Positions 33,101-41,058 are shown, counted from the stretch's first letter. The stretch: 64,000 bases of DNA from Chloroflexales bacterium ZM16-3 (GCA_004138175.2 RYFE02000020.1:1-64000); one strand, 5' to 3'. Notes: generated by a model not told the origin, from the sequence alone. Program-made: numbers and translations.

Positions 33101-33716
33101 GGGAGCGATGGGCGTGTACCAGATCGTCGTCAATCATCGCCCGGATCGTCTCGGTATCCAGCGGGCTGATCTTGTTCACCTCGTGCGAGGTGCGGAAGCC
33201 ATCGAAGAAATGGAGGAAGGGCACCCGGCTCTCTAGCGCGGCGGCGTGGGCGACGAGGGCTAGGTCGTGGGCCTCTTGCACTGAGTTTGAGGCGATCATG
33301 GCGAAGCCAGTGCCGCGCACCGACATCACATCGGAGTGGTCGCCGAAGATCGAGAGCCCCTGGGCGGCCAGCGAGCGCGCCGCAATATGGAAGACGGTCG
33401 GCGTCAGTTCACCGGCGATCTTATACATATTCGGGATCATCAGCAGCAGACCCTGCGACGCCGTGAAGGTCGTGGTGAGCGCCCCCGTCTGCATCGCGCC
33501 GTGGAGGGCGCCTGCGGCGCCGCCCTCGGACTGCATCTCGTACACCGATGGCACGGTGCCCCAAAGATTGGGCTGGCCAGCGGCGGCATAGGCATCGGCC
33601 GACTCGCCCATTGGCGTCGATGGGGTGATCGGGTAGATCGCCACCACCTCGCTAAGCATATAGGCTACTTTGGCAACGGCCTCGTTGCCGTCAAGCGTGA
33701 TCGGTTCGCTACTCAT
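30168..33716 (-). CDS. nifJ: Pyruvate:ferredoxin (flavodoxin) oxidoreductase, single-chain
   Basis: 1182-residue TPP/Fe-S enzyme converting pyruvate and CoA to acetyl-CoA and CO2 with reduction of ferredoxin, or the reverse in CO2 fixation. Domain order: N-terminal pyruvate/TPP domain (AIYPITPSTPMGE), gamma domain, two [4Fe-4S] motifs CIQCGKCAFVCP (about residue 690) and CTGCTLCIEVCP (about 752), a CSGCGETP Cys pair (about 823), and the TPP motif GGDGWAYDIGYGG (about 975). Start set at ATG 33716, preceded by GAGGAG; the open frame continues upstream to 33968 through non-coding repeats. It indicates low-oxygen metabolism, and in a phototrophic Chloroflexota could serve carbon assimilation (inference). 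Confidence 0.96.
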   Translation of the reverse strand: MSSEPITLDGNEAVAKVAYMLSEVVAIYPITPSTPMGESADAYAAAGQPNLWGTVPSVYEMQSEGGAAGALHGAMQTGALTTTFTASQGLLLMIPNMYKIAGELTPTVFHIAARSLAAQGLSIFGDHSDVMSVRGTGFAMIASNSVQEAHDLALVAHAAALESRVPFLHFFDGFRTSHEVNKISPLDTETIRAMIDDDLVHAHRSRALNPDRPVLRGTAQNPDVYFQARESVNPFYASCPGIVQKAMDRFAGLTGRQYRLFDYVGAPDAERVIVIMGSGAETAAETARFLADQGEKVGVICVRLYRPFDSAALMAALPTTVRAIAALDRTKEPGSTGEPLFLDIVSAVTESQISPTVIGGRYGLSSKEFTPAMVKAIFDELGKEQPTTRFTIGINDDVSGTSLTYDPSFSIEPDSTVRCVFWGLGADGTVGANKSSIKIIGEETDNNAQGYFVYDSKKSGSVTTSHLRFGPQPIHAPYLIGAAEANFVACHQFAFLERVDVLSYARPGGIFLLNTPFGPDQVWGQIPAEVRATIRAKNLRFYIIDAAAVAQSTGMGSRINTVMQTCFFAISGVLPREDAIVAIKDSIKKTYGKRGEAVVARNFMAVDQTLANLYEVAIPAADPSPNGMHMRPTVPDAAPDFVKDVLAPMIAGHGDDLPVSKMPVDGTYPTGTAQWEKRNIAMEIPVWDEKICIQCGKCAFVCPHAVIRPKVYPAEALAGAPEGFKSVDARFRELPGQRYTLQVSPEDCTGCTLCIEVCPVKDKTQVGRKAINMAPQPPLRVAESANWEFFLGLPEVDRTQISFGSIKNSQLLQPLFEFSGACSGCGETPYVKLVSQLYGDRAVIANATGCSSIYGGNLPTTPWTVNKDGRGPTWSNSLFEDNAEFGLGMRLSIDKQEEYARELLPQLVDIIGAELVDALLNADQASEAGIAAQRERVDALKVRLEAAPAGPKAGLVKDLMALIDVLVKRSVWIMGGDGWAYDIGYGGLDHVLASGRNVNILVLDTEVYSNTGGQASKSTPLAAVAKFAAKGKGRPKKDLGLIAMAYGDVYVARIAMGYDDVQTLRAIQEAEAYEGVSIIIAYSHCIAHGIDMTKGLDQQKLAVQSGMWTLYRYNPNLIEQGKHPLVIDSKAPSISPEKYIAGEGRFQMLVHSDPTRSEALMAQAAATNKGQFIRLEQLAKGD

Positions 33717-33751
33717 CAAAATCTCCTCAATGTAGAAGGCACACGATCTCT

Positions 33752-33825
33752 GGGTGATATAGTCAGCATGGGTGATATAGCCAGTATACGTTTGCACTTC
33801 TTTGCACGAGGTAAAGCTCGTGCAA
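33752..33825. repeat. 18-bp tandem duplication and 9-bp hairpin upstream of nifJ
   Basis: Two 18-bp units (33752-33769, 33770-33787) differ at two positions (core GGGTGATATAG). A perfect TTGCACGAG/CTCGTGCAA hairpin lies at 33802-33825. Both fall in the nifJ leader or promoter region, so a regulatory role such as redox control is possible but unproven. Confidence 0.55.
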
Positions 33826-33902
33826 CGTGTAGTGGTGATCTCTTTAGCCGTTGCCCGCTTTCCGTAACTTTTTCTGGCGCCTAACAGTTTATTCACAAAG
33901 CC

Positions 33903-33932
33903 TTGATAACAGGCGTAGCGCCCCCCTATAAT
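33903..33932 (+). promoter_or_regulatory. Promoter for the DUF2064 gene
   Basis: TTGATA (33903-33908), 18-bp spacer, TATAAT (33927-33932); predicted start near 33939, 73 nt before the ATG at 34012. Confidence 0.6.
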
Positions 33933-34011
33933 AAGCAGGATAGATACCCCGCCCAGACATCGCCGCACTTCGTCTTACTACCTATTGTCGGATGTCCCCT
34001 TGTGACGTTCG

Positions 34012-34692
34012 ATGCCTGAGGCCATGGCACACCTTCTCATCCTCCTTGCCCATGATCCGACAGTTCAGCCGGCACTCAACGAGCTGATATCGCACCTGGG
34101 GACAGCTGCGACAGACCTGTATACCGCCTTCCTGAACGATAGTATTGCTCTGGCGCGTCAGGTGGCAAGGGCTAACGTCACGGTTGTGGCGCAGCACGGC
34201 TCCGCCCTTGGCGAGCGTATGGACGGTCGCTCCGCCCCCGCGATCATCACGCTCCCCGATATGCTCCCCACAACCCTCGCCGTCGCTGTCGCCCATGCGC
34301 TCAGCACTGGGCCGGTGGTGCTCTTCGGCAACGATCTGCCGCACATGCCGATCTGGCGGCTGCGTGACACGCTGACTCATCTGGAGGGCGGCGCCGATGT
34401 TGTGATCGGGCCGGACGAGCGTGGCGGCTGGTACCTGATCGGCCTGCGCGCCGCTCACCCTGCCCTGCTGCGTGCGCTCCCCGGGTGCGATGATTCGCCT
34501 GATGATCTGTGCATCGCAGCGGCCAACCACGGCCTGCGGGTGACGAACATCCCGGCATGGTATGGCCTTGATAATCTGGCCGATCTGGAGCAGCTCTCCC
34601 TCGACCTGCGGACGATGCCCCGCGATGTCGCGCCGCATACGCGCGCGCTGCTGAACGGCGACACCGTTCAGGCCAGGGTTGTCGGCGGGTAA
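34012..34692 (+). CDS. DUF2064 / TIGR04282-type nucleotidyl/glycosyl transferase-like protein
   Basis: 226-residue GT-A-fold protein. The diagnostic segments are GPVVLFGNDLPHMP (the usual GxDxP element, here with Asn preceding the Asp) and DVVIGPDERGGWYLIGL, followed by a helical C-terminus. The family is annotated as rSAM/selenodomain-associated transferase, and its activity is not established. A selenocysteine tRNA gene is about 6 kb away, but no rSAM partner is adjacent. A second in-frame Met at residue 5 is an alternative start. Own promoter upstream; 29-bp hairpin downstream. Confidence 0.75.
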   Translation: MPEAMAHLLILLAHDPTVQPALNELISHLGTAATDLYTAFLNDSIALARQVARANVTVVAQHGSALGERMDGRSAPAIITLPDMLPTTLAVAVAHALSTGPVVLFGNDLPHMPIWRLRDTLTHLEGGADVVIGPDERGGWYLIGLRAAHPALLRALPGCDDSPDDLCIAAANHGLRVTNIPAWYGLDNLADLEQLSLDLRTMPRDVAPHTRALLNGDTVQARVVGG

Positions 34693-34740
34693 TGCGCTTT
34701 TTGGGGAGGGTAGTCTCTGCCATACGCATCACGTTAAAAA

Positions 34741-34801
34741 TCTATGGTATTTTGCAGAAAGGTGCCAGCGAAGCTGGCACCTTTCTGCAAAATACCATAG
34801 A
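34741..34801 (+). terminator. 29-bp perfect hairpin
   Basis: Arms 34741-34769 and 34773-34801, GAA loop, no mismatches. 48 nt after the DUF2064 stop codon; no U-tract. Confidence 0.7.
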
Positions 34802-34882
34802 CACTATGGTGAGGGCTGCGCAGTCGCCACTTCCCAGCGAGAGGTAATTCTGCTCTAGCCCTGACGGATCGTGAGCGAGGAG

Positions 34883-34911
34883 TTGCGGTGTGTATGGGGA
34901 GTCACTATAAT
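34883..34911 (+). promoter_or_regulatory. Promoter of the kinase/phosphatase/FHA operon
   Basis: TTGCGG (34883-34888), 17-bp spacer, TATAAT (34906-34911), 77 nt before the kinase start codon. Confidence 0.6.
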
Positions 34912-34987
34912 AGAATCTCTGGCGTATCGTGCGCGTGCGCCCGTCCTTCTGATACTCTTCCGTCCCGCGCTGTCACGAGGAAGTTGC

Positions 34988-37084
34988 ATGGGCCTGATCA
35001 AAAAAGTTGGCACGAAGGGGCTTGGCGCTCCGGCGGCGGACGATAGCACGCGCCAGATCCCGCCCGCCGCCGACGATAGCACGCGCCAGATCCCGCCCGC
35101 CTCATCGGACGACAGCACTCGTCATATCCGCACGGCTCCGCCCGAGGGCGGCACGCGCTCTCTTCCTGGGCCGCCCGCCCCCCCGCCCCGCCCCGCCACC
35201 CCCCCGCCGCCCGAGCCAGAGTCCGGGATCGCCGCGCTCCAGATGCTCCCGTCGGGCACGGTGCTTCAGGGTCGCTACCGGGTCGAGGAGCCGATCGGCA
35301 TTGGCGGGATGAGCGTCGTCTATCGTGGGCGTGACCTACGCTTTAAGGATGTGGCCCGCTACTGCGCGATCAAGGAGATGTCGCAGAGCGCCCCTGACTC
35401 GCACACCCGCGCCCTGAACCTGAAGAACTTTGAGCGCGAGTCCGGCCTGCTAGCCACGCTGCAGCACCCGTCCATCCCCAAGGTCTACGACTTTTTTGAG
35501 GAGGGAGGGCGGATCTACCTGGTGCTTGAGCTTGTCCCCGGCAAGGATCTGGAGGCCGTGCTTGAGGAGAGCGGCAATCCGCTTAGCGAGGCCCGCGTGG
35601 CGAGCTGGGCGATCCAGATCTGCGATGTGCTCAGCTACCTCCACAAGCACACCCCCGAGCCAATCGTCTTCCGTGACATGAAGCCCTCTAATGTGATGGT
35701 CGTCGGCGAGGATCGAATCGTGCTGATCGACTTCGGCATCGCGCGAAACCTGAACCGCAGCGACCGCAAGGGCACGATGATCGGCACCGAGGGCTACTCG
35801 CCGCCCGAGCAGTATCGCGGCATGGCCGAGCCCCAGGGCGACCTGTACGCCCTCGGGGCCACCATGCATCACCTGCTGACGAACACCGACCCGCGCATGG
35901 AGACGCCCTTTACTTTTCAGGAGCGCCCTATCCGCCAGCTTAACCCGGCAGTCTCGCTAGAGATGGACGCTCTGATTGTGAAGGCGCTAGAGTATGATCT
36001 GTCGGCCCGCTGGCAGAGCGCCGAAGAGATGAAGCAGGCGATCATGGCGGCGATGGGGGTCGGCGGCGTGATGCCCTCGCCCGTCGGCTCGATCTCCGCG
36101 CCGGTCGTGCAGAAGGGCCACGCCACCACCGAGCTGATCTGGAGCTTCGCCTGCGAGGATGAGATCCGCTCCTCGCCTGCGGTGAGCGGTGGCATGCTCT
36201 TTGTCGGCTGCTACGATACCAACCTGTATGCGCTAGATATCGCACGCGGCGAGTTTCGCTGGAAGTACGCCACCGACGGAGGGATCAACTCCTCCCCTGC
36301 GGTCTGGCAGGACTATGTGATCGTCGGGTCGGAGGACGGCGCGCTCTACGCCTTCGATATGCGGCGTGGCACGCTGCGCTGGACATTCCGCACCACCAAG
36401 CCGATCCGCTCATCGCCACGGATCGAGGATCGGGTGGTCTTTATCGGCTCGGACGACCAGCATGTCTACGCGATCGACGGCCTGCGCGGCACGCCGATCT
36501 GGAAGTATCGTACCTGGAACCCCATCCGCTCATCGGCCTATGTCGGTAGCCAGTTCATCTATATCGGCGGCGACGATGGCCACGTCTACTGCCTGGATGT
36601 GCGCAGCGGCAGCCTGAAGTGGAAGCAGCGCACCCAGCAGCCGGTTCGCTCCTCGCCAACCTACAGCGAGGGTCTGGTGTTCGTCGGATCGCTCGATCAG
36701 AGCCTCTACGCGCTGGACGCCGAGGGCGGCTGGCCGGCATGGCGCTTCCGCACCGGCCACTATATCAACTCCTCGCCCTGTGTCGTGGGTACCCGCGTGT
36801 TCGTCAGCGGCGTCGATGGCTTCCTCTACGCGCTGGACACCAAGAACGGTCGCCTAGCCTGGAAGTATGATACGGGCAGCCAGCTCACCTCGTCGCCCAA
36901 GGTCGAGGGCGGGCGGGTCTACTTCGGCGCGGTCGACGGCCACGTCTACTGTCTGGACGCGGGTGCCGGCACGCTGATCTGGAAATACCCCACCGGAGCG
37001 GCGGTCGTCTCGACGCCCGCCGTGTCGGATGGGGTCGTCTACGTGGGTAGCATGGATCACAGCATCTACGCCCTGAAAGGGTAG
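34988..37084 (+). CDS. Eukaryotic-like Ser/Thr protein kinase with C-terminal PQQ-type beta-propeller
   Basis: 698 residues from ATG 34988 (GAGGAAG upstream). Residues 1-75: low-complexity, Pro-rich, with three imperfect DDSTRQIPPA repeats whose Thr residues are plausible phosphosites. Kinase domain about 85-350: Gly loop IGIGGMSVVYRG, catalytic K129 (AIKEM), FRDMKPSN with D230 (His of HRD replaced by Phe), DFG D248. Residues about 380-698: eight repeats of the form W-KY-T...IRSSP...VFVGS-D--LYALD, an outer-type PQQ propeller. No membrane segment, so kinase and propeller are both cytoplasmic. First gene of a five-gene operon with PP2C phosphatase, VWA, FHA and a small protein. Confidence 0.93.
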   Translation: MGLIKKVGTKGLGAPAADDSTRQIPPAADDSTRQIPPASSDDSTRHIRTAPPEGGTRSLPGPPAPPPRPATPPPPEPESGIAALQMLPSGTVLQGRYRVEEPIGIGGMSVVYRGRDLRFKDVARYCAIKEMSQSAPDSHTRALNLKNFERESGLLATLQHPSIPKVYDFFEEGGRIYLVLELVPGKDLEAVLEESGNPLSEARVASWAIQICDVLSYLHKHTPEPIVFRDMKPSNVMVVGEDRIVLIDFGIARNLNRSDRKGTMIGTEGYSPPEQYRGMAEPQGDLYALGATMHHLLTNTDPRMETPFTFQERPIRQLNPAVSLEMDALIVKALEYDLSARWQSAEEMKQAIMAAMGVGGVMPSPVGSISAPVVQKGHATTELIWSFACEDEIRSSPAVSGGMLFVGCYDTNLYALDIARGEFRWKYATDGGINSSPAVWQDYVIVGSEDGALYAFDMRRGTLRWTFRTTKPIRSSPRIEDRVVFIGSDDQHVYAIDGLRGTPIWKYRTWNPIRSSAYVGSQFIYIGGDDGHVYCLDVRSGSLKWKQRTQQPVRSSPTYSEGLVFVGSLDQSLYALDAEGGWPAWRFRTGHYINSSPCVVGTRVFVSGVDGFLYALDTKNGRLAWKYDTGSQLTSSPKVEGGRVYFGAVDGHVYCLDAGAGTLIWKYPTGAAVVSTPAVSDGVVYVGSMDHSIYALKG

Positions 37085-37086
37085 GT

Positions 37087-38310
37087 ATGGCATTCTTTCG
37101 TAAGCTGTTCCGGGGGAACGAGGGCGAGGCGGACCAGACAACGCCCGCCGAAGGCGCGTCCCCGGAGAACGCGCCCGCTGCCGCCCCCCCCTCGGGCAAC
37201 CAGCCCACCGACGCCAACCCGCAGGCACCGGCCGAGGCGCAGGGTGCCACCGTGCCGGACGCGGCGGTCTGGTGGGATAGCTCGGCCGCCTCGACGGACG
37301 ATGCGCCGCCGCCCAGCCAATCGTCGGCGGTGGAACCTAGTAGTGAGACGCCAACGGCGCCGGTGAGCGTGCTGGCAGTCGAGCAAGCCCGCCAGCGCCT
37401 TTCGAGTGTGGCCGCGCAGGTTGCGGCGGCCACCGGCCCGGAGCCGGTGAGCCTGAGCACCGAGCCGATCGACGCCACACATCAGCTTGAGGCCGACCAG
37501 GCCCCCGCCCTCAGCGCCCGCCAGTCGGCCCAAGGGCTGGCCGCCATGGCCGCCCGTGACATCGGGCGGGTGCGCGAGATTAACCAGGACAGCGTCTTCG
37601 CCATGCTCACCACCCTGCCCCGCGAGGGGTCTGACCTCTCGGTGGGCCTGTTTATTGTGGCCGATGGCATGGGCGGCCACCAGGGCGGCGAGGTCGCTAG
37701 CCGCCTGGCCATCCGCACGGTGGTTCACCAGGTGCTCAGCGAGCTGGTGCTGCCGGCCCTCGACGACAACATGAGCGCGGCCCTGCAGCCGCTGATGGTC
37801 TCCGCCGTACAGGCGGCCAACCAGGCGATCTGGGACACCGCTCAGGCGATGGGCTCAGACATGGGCACCACCTGCACCGCCGCGCTGCTGGTGGGCCACG
37901 GGCTCTACATTGCTCACGTGGGCGACTCGCGGGCCTACCTGTACGAGCCGGGCGGCCTGCGCCAGATCACCAGCGACCACTCCACCGTTGGGCGGCTCAT
38001 CCAGCTCGGCCAGCTTGAGCCTTCGGAGGCCCGCGAGCACCCGCTGCGCAACCAGCTCTACCGCACCGTCGGCCAGCAGCCCCAGGTGATGGTCGACTTC
38101 ATCTACCAGCCCCTCGGGATGAGCTCGCACCTGCTGCTCTGTAGCGACGGGCTGTGGGGCATGGTGGAAGACCCGGCCCTCGCGCAGGCGCTCATACGTA
38201 GCCCCTGGCCCCAGGACAGCTGCAACGAGTTGATCGCCCTGGCGAACCTATCCGGCGGCGAAGACAATATCTCCGCCGTCGTCGTGTCGCTGCCGATGGC
38301 AGAAAGGTGA
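37087..38310 (+). CDS. PP2C-family Ser/Thr protein phosphatase
   Basis: 407 residues, start 2 nt after the kinase stop codon. Residues 1-145 are low-complexity Ala/Pro/Ser/Thr. The PP2C domain (about 155-405) has RDIGRVREINQD, the metal-binding VADGMGGHQGG, VGDSRAYL, SDGLWGM and the terminal GGEDNISAVVV. It presumably reverses phosphorylation by the upstream kinase. No membrane segment or FHA domain. Confidence 0.95.
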   Translation: MAFFRKLFRGNEGEADQTTPAEGASPENAPAAAPPSGNQPTDANPQAPAEAQGATVPDAAVWWDSSAASTDDAPPPSQSSAVEPSSETPTAPVSVLAVEQARQRLSSVAAQVAAATGPEPVSLSTEPIDATHQLEADQAPALSARQSAQGLAAMAARDIGRVREINQDSVFAMLTTLPREGSDLSVGLFIVADGMGGHQGGEVASRLAIRTVVHQVLSELVLPALDDNMSAALQPLMVSAVQAANQAIWDTAQAMGSDMGTTCTAALLVGHGLYIAHVGDSRAYLYEPGGLRQITSDHSTVGRLIQLGQLEPSEAREHPLRNQLYRTVGQQPQVMVDFIYQPLGMSSHLLLCSDGLWGMVEDPALAQALIRSPWPQDSCNELIALANLSGGEDNISAVVVSLPMAER

Positions 38311-38316
38311 TCCCCG

Positions 38317-39588
38317 ATGGCACCCGGCATTCAGCTTCGCTCGACCCTCAGCCGCAGCGTGCTGCCCGACGTCGCCGAGGAGCAGCTGATCTATGTGCTG
38401 CTTGAGGTGAGCGCCCATGGCGTTCCGACGACGATGCCCAAGCTGCCGCTCAACCTCTGCCTCGTAATCGACCGCAGCTCCTCAATGCGCGGCGAGCGGC
38501 TCCAGCAGGTGAAGGACGCGGCCTACCGGATCGTCGATATGCTCGGCGAGGATGACTACCTCTCGCTCGTCACCTTCAACGACCGGGCCGAGGTGGTGAT
38601 CTCCGCCCAGCGGGCGCGGAACAAGGGCGACCTCAAGCGCATGATCGGCAGCGTCGAGGCGGCTGGCGGCACCGAGATGGCCACCGGCATGGCGCTGGCC
38701 CTCCAGGAGATCCAGCGCGCCATCCTGGGGCGCGGGGTCAGCCGCATCCTGCTGCTCACCGACGGGCGCACCTATGGCGACGAGGGCCGCTGCGTGGAGA
38801 TCGCCCGGCGGGCCCAGGGCCGCAGCGTTGGCCTGACGGCGCTGGGCATCGGGAACGAGTGGAACGAGGATCTGCTGGAGACGATGACGGCCCGCGAGAA
38901 CAGCCGCACCCAGTACATCACCTCGGCCGGTGAGATCGCCCAGATCTTCACCGACGAGGTGACGCGCATGCACTCGGTCTTCGCCCAGGACGTGCAGCTG
39001 CGCGCCGAGGTGCGGCCCGGCGCGATGCTGCGCTCGCTCGACAGGGTGCGGCCCTTTATCGCCACGCTGCAGGCCATTGAGGAGAAGGACCGGGTCTGGG
39101 CGGCGAGCCTGGGCGACTGGCCGGGGAGCGACCCGCAGGCATTTCTGCTAGAGGTGGTGGTGCCGCCGCTGGCGGTGGGCGACCACCCGCTGCTGCGGCT
39201 GACTCTGCGCTACAGCCTGCCCGGCATGAACCTGCTGAACCAGGAGGGCAACCTCGTGCTGCGGGTGGGCGTGCGCCAGGCGGCGAGCGTCGGCTACGAT
39301 GTGGACGCGACGGTGAAGCACTGGCTGGAGCGGCTGGTGGCCTACCGGCTACAGGCCGGGGCCTGGGAGGACATGGAGGCGGGGCGGATCGAGGAGGCCA
39401 CCCGACGCCTCCAGATGGCCGGCACGCGGCTGTTCGAGGCCGGACAGGTAGATCTGGCCCACACCGTGCAGGAGGAGGCCACCCGGCTGCTGCGCTCGGG
39501 GCAGACCAGCGCCGAGGGCCGCAAGCGCATCAAGTACGGGACGCGCGGGCTGATGAATAGCGGCGAGGCCCAGGAGCGCGAGGCGTGA
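38317..39588 (+). CDS. VWA-domain protein
   Basis: 423-residue soluble protein. The von Willebrand A domain (about 45-215) has a complete MIDAS: DRSSS (D52, S54, S56), a later Thr in AAGGTEMATG and LLLTDGRTYGD. The C-terminal region combines beta strands and helices (VDLAHTVQEEATRLLRSG). In a kinase/phosphatase/FHA operon a VWA protein is likely to be a regulated scaffold or kinase substrate. Six nt separate it from the PP2C gene. Confidence 0.9.
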   Translation: MAPGIQLRSTLSRSVLPDVAEEQLIYVLLEVSAHGVPTTMPKLPLNLCLVIDRSSSMRGERLQQVKDAAYRIVDMLGEDDYLSLVTFNDRAEVVISAQRARNKGDLKRMIGSVEAAGGTEMATGMALALQEIQRAILGRGVSRILLLTDGRTYGDEGRCVEIARRAQGRSVGLTALGIGNEWNEDLLETMTARENSRTQYITSAGEIAQIFTDEVTRMHSVFAQDVQLRAEVRPGAMLRSLDRVRPFIATLQAIEEKDRVWAASLGDWPGSDPQAFLLEVVVPPLAVGDHPLLRLTLRYSLPGMNLLNQEGNLVLRVGVRQAASVGYDVDATVKHWLERLVAYRLQAGAWEDMEAGRIEEATRRLQMAGTRLFEAGQVDLAHTVQEEATRLLRSGQTSAEGRKRIKYGTRGLMNSGEAQEREA

Positions 39589-39609
39589 TGCTGGGAGGAA
39601 CACAATACG

Positions 39610-40131
39610 ATGATACGTTGTAGCCACTGTAACGCCCAGCAGCTGAACGGGGCGATCTTCTGCTCGGAGTGTGGGGCCACTGTGATCAGCGGTGGCCCCC
39701 ATCGTGAGACGACCACATCGCTTAAGCAGGATGCCGACGGAATTCCTTCGGTGGTCGAGGACTCGCCGCAGATCGTGGTGCCGGAGCCGATACCCACCGC
39801 CGGGGTGCAGAGTATCAGCCTGGTGGTGATCAACAGCGGTCGGCGGATCAACCTGGAGGCTGGCGAGGAGCTGGTTGTGGGGCGGAAGGACAACCAGCGC
39901 GGGATCTTCCCGGACGTCGACCTCGGCCTGGACGGGGGCTATGACGCGGGGGTGTCACGGCGGCACGCGATCATCACGCCCTACGGGCAGGGCTACGCCC
40001 TTGAGGATCTGGCCAGCGCCAACGGCACCTTCGTCAACGGGCGCAAGCTGCCGCCCCAGAGCCCGGCGCCCATCCAGCACGGCGATGAGCTGAAGTTTGG
40101 GACGCTGATCCTGCGGTTTGAGATTGGGTAG
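39610..40131 (+). CDS. Zinc-ribbon + FHA-domain protein
   Basis: 173 residues. N-terminal zinc ribbon with C4, C7, C18, C21 (CSHC...CSEC). The C-terminal FHA domain (about 85-172) has LVVGRKDN, GVSRRHAIIT (Ser, Arg and His contacting phospho-Thr), SANGTFVNG and the closing HGDELKFGTLILRFE. FHA domains read phosphothreonine, so the kinase three genes upstream is the natural writer. Linker residues 30-75 contain several Thr. Confidence 0.92.
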   Translation: MIRCSHCNAQQLNGAIFCSECGATVISGGPHRETTTSLKQDADGIPSVVEDSPQIVVPEPIPTAGVQSISLVVINSGRRINLEAGEELVVGRKDNQRGIFPDVDLGLDGGYDAGVSRRHAIITPYGQGYALEDLASANGTFVNGRKLPPQSPAPIQHGDELKFGTLILRFEIG

Positions 40132-40134
40132 GGT

Positions 40135-40177
40135 GGGAGGGTCTCAGGGAGGGCTTTGCCCTCCCTGAGACCCTCCC
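40135..40177 (+). terminator. 20-bp perfect hairpin between FHA and small-protein genes
   Basis: Arms 40135-40154 and 40158-40177, TTT loop, no U-tract. It may partly separate the last small gene from the operon. Confidence 0.6.
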
Positions 40178-40201
40178 GTTGCGATGAGCAAGGAGACAAG
40201 C

Positions 40202-40447
40202 GTGGCGAAGACGGTGATTCTGCACCTGAGCGGCGAGGACCCGGTGCTGGCCGATATCGACGAGGACCCGCAGCCGAGCGACCAGTTCATCAAGGTGACG
40301 AATATGCGTAAGCGTGACGGCAAGCCGGTGAGCTACCTGGCCGCCGGGGTGCAGTCGGTGATCTACCCGTGGCACCGCGTCACCTTCATCGAGATGATGC
40401 CGAGCGAGGAGGAGCGCAGCCAGGTGGTGGACTTCTTCCGCAGCTAG
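40202..40447 (+). CDS. Hypothetical small protein, 81 residues
   Basis: Start chosen at GTG 40202, which follows AAGGAG by 6 nt; an ATG at 40184 in the same frame lacks a ribosome site. Acidic N-terminus (HLSGEDPVLADIDEDPQPSD) and a beta-rich middle (FIKVTNMRKRDGKPVSYLAAG, then SVIYPWHRVTFIEMM), suggesting a small beta-barrel. Last gene of the kinase/FHA operon. Family not recognised. Confidence 0.6.
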   Translation: MAKTVILHLSGEDPVLADIDEDPQPSDQFIKVTNMRKRDGKPVSYLAAGVQSVIYPWHRVTFIEMMPSEEERSQVVDFFRS

Positions 40448-40449
40448 AT

Positions 40450-40517
40450 CACTGAGGCACTGAGGCACTGAGGCACTGAGTTGCGACTCAGTGCCTCAGT
40501 GCCTCAGTGCCTCAGTG
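40450..40517. repeat. 32-bp perfect palindrome made of CACTGAGG octamers
   Basis: Four octamers (40450-40481) and their inverted copies (40486-40517) around a 4-nt centre. It serves as the hairpin after the kinase operon and ends 3 bp before the selC -35 element. Confidence 0.9.
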
Positions 40518-40520
40518 TTG

Positions 40521-40549
40521 TTGACAGCCGGGGGGCTAGCCCATACAAT
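40521..40549 (+). promoter_or_regulatory. Promoter of the selenocysteine tRNA gene
   Basis: TTGACA (40521-40526), 17-bp spacer, TACAAT (40544-40549). The tRNA begins 8 nt after the -10, so the transcript has almost no 5' leader. Confidence 0.85.
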
Positions 40550-40556
40550 CACCGGC

Positions 40557-40653
40557 GAGAGCGGATGTGGCCCGGTGGCTGCCCTCGTCTTCAAAACGGG
40601 TGGGCGCGGTGACGAGCCGCGCCGGTGGGTTCGACCCCCACGCGCTCTCGCCA
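40557..40653 (+). tRNA. selC: tRNA-Sec (anticodon UCA)
   Basis: 97 nt including encoded CCA. Acceptor GAGAGCGG (40557-40564) pairs with GCGCTCTC (40642-40649; 7 pairs and one G-G), followed by discriminator G40650 and CCA. The 6-bp D stem GUGGCC/GGCUGC has the 4-nt loop CGGU, as in E. coli tRNA-Sec. Anticodon loop CTTCAAA contains UCA. The extra arm GGCGCGG/CCGCGCC is 7 bp. T arm is GTGGG, TTCGACC, CCCAC. The 8+5 acceptor/T arrangement and long variable arm are diagnostic. It implies that some UGA codons encode selenocysteine; selA, selB and selD are not in the window. Confidence 0.95.
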
Positions 40654-40677
40654 CACGTGCGAGCCATATCTTCGACC

Positions 40678-41058
40678 TCACTCAGCTTCGCCGAACCGCG
40701 CATCCAGAGTCTCGCCCTGATCTGGCGCAGCCTGCCCCTGCTCGTAGAGCGCGATGATCGGCAGGAGCGCGTCCAGCAGCTCGGTGGGGATCGCGTCGCG
40801 GGGCAGGATGCCGGCCACAATCGCGTGGGCCACCTGCATATCGTCGATTCTGGCGTTGTAGCGCCCCCATAGCTCGCGGGCCGGGCCGCGCGTGAAGGCG
40901 TGGACGCGGTCGCTCAGCTCGCCGGCACCGATCTGGCCGCTGCGCCAGATGGCGAACTGCTGCTCAAGCTCGCCCAACGCTAGGCCCAGCTCGGCCTCGT
41001 ATGCCTGGGCCGCATACTTGCGTATCAGCTGCTTCACGCGCTTGGGATACTCTCGCAT
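40678..41058 (-). CDS. Hypothetical helical protein, 126 residues
   Basis: Start ATG 41058 with GAGGGAGG upstream. Mostly helical, charged protein (YPKRVKQLIRKYAAQAYEAE start) with no membrane segment or recognised motif. It ends 25 bp from the 3' end of selC and is transcribed toward it. Function unknown. Confidence 0.6.
   Translation of the reverse strand: MREYPKRVKQLIRKYAAQAYEAELGLALGELEQQFAIWRSGQIGAGELSDRVHAFTRGPARELWGRYNARIDDMQVAHAIVAGILPRDAIPTELLDALLPIIALYEQGQAAPDQGETLDARFGEAE

Noticed and set aside
33717-33968. 84-codon N-terminal extension of the NifJ frame
   Set aside because: It crosses an 18-bp tandem repeat and a hairpin, has no family similarity, and the ATG at 33716 has a good ribosome site and the family's normal start.
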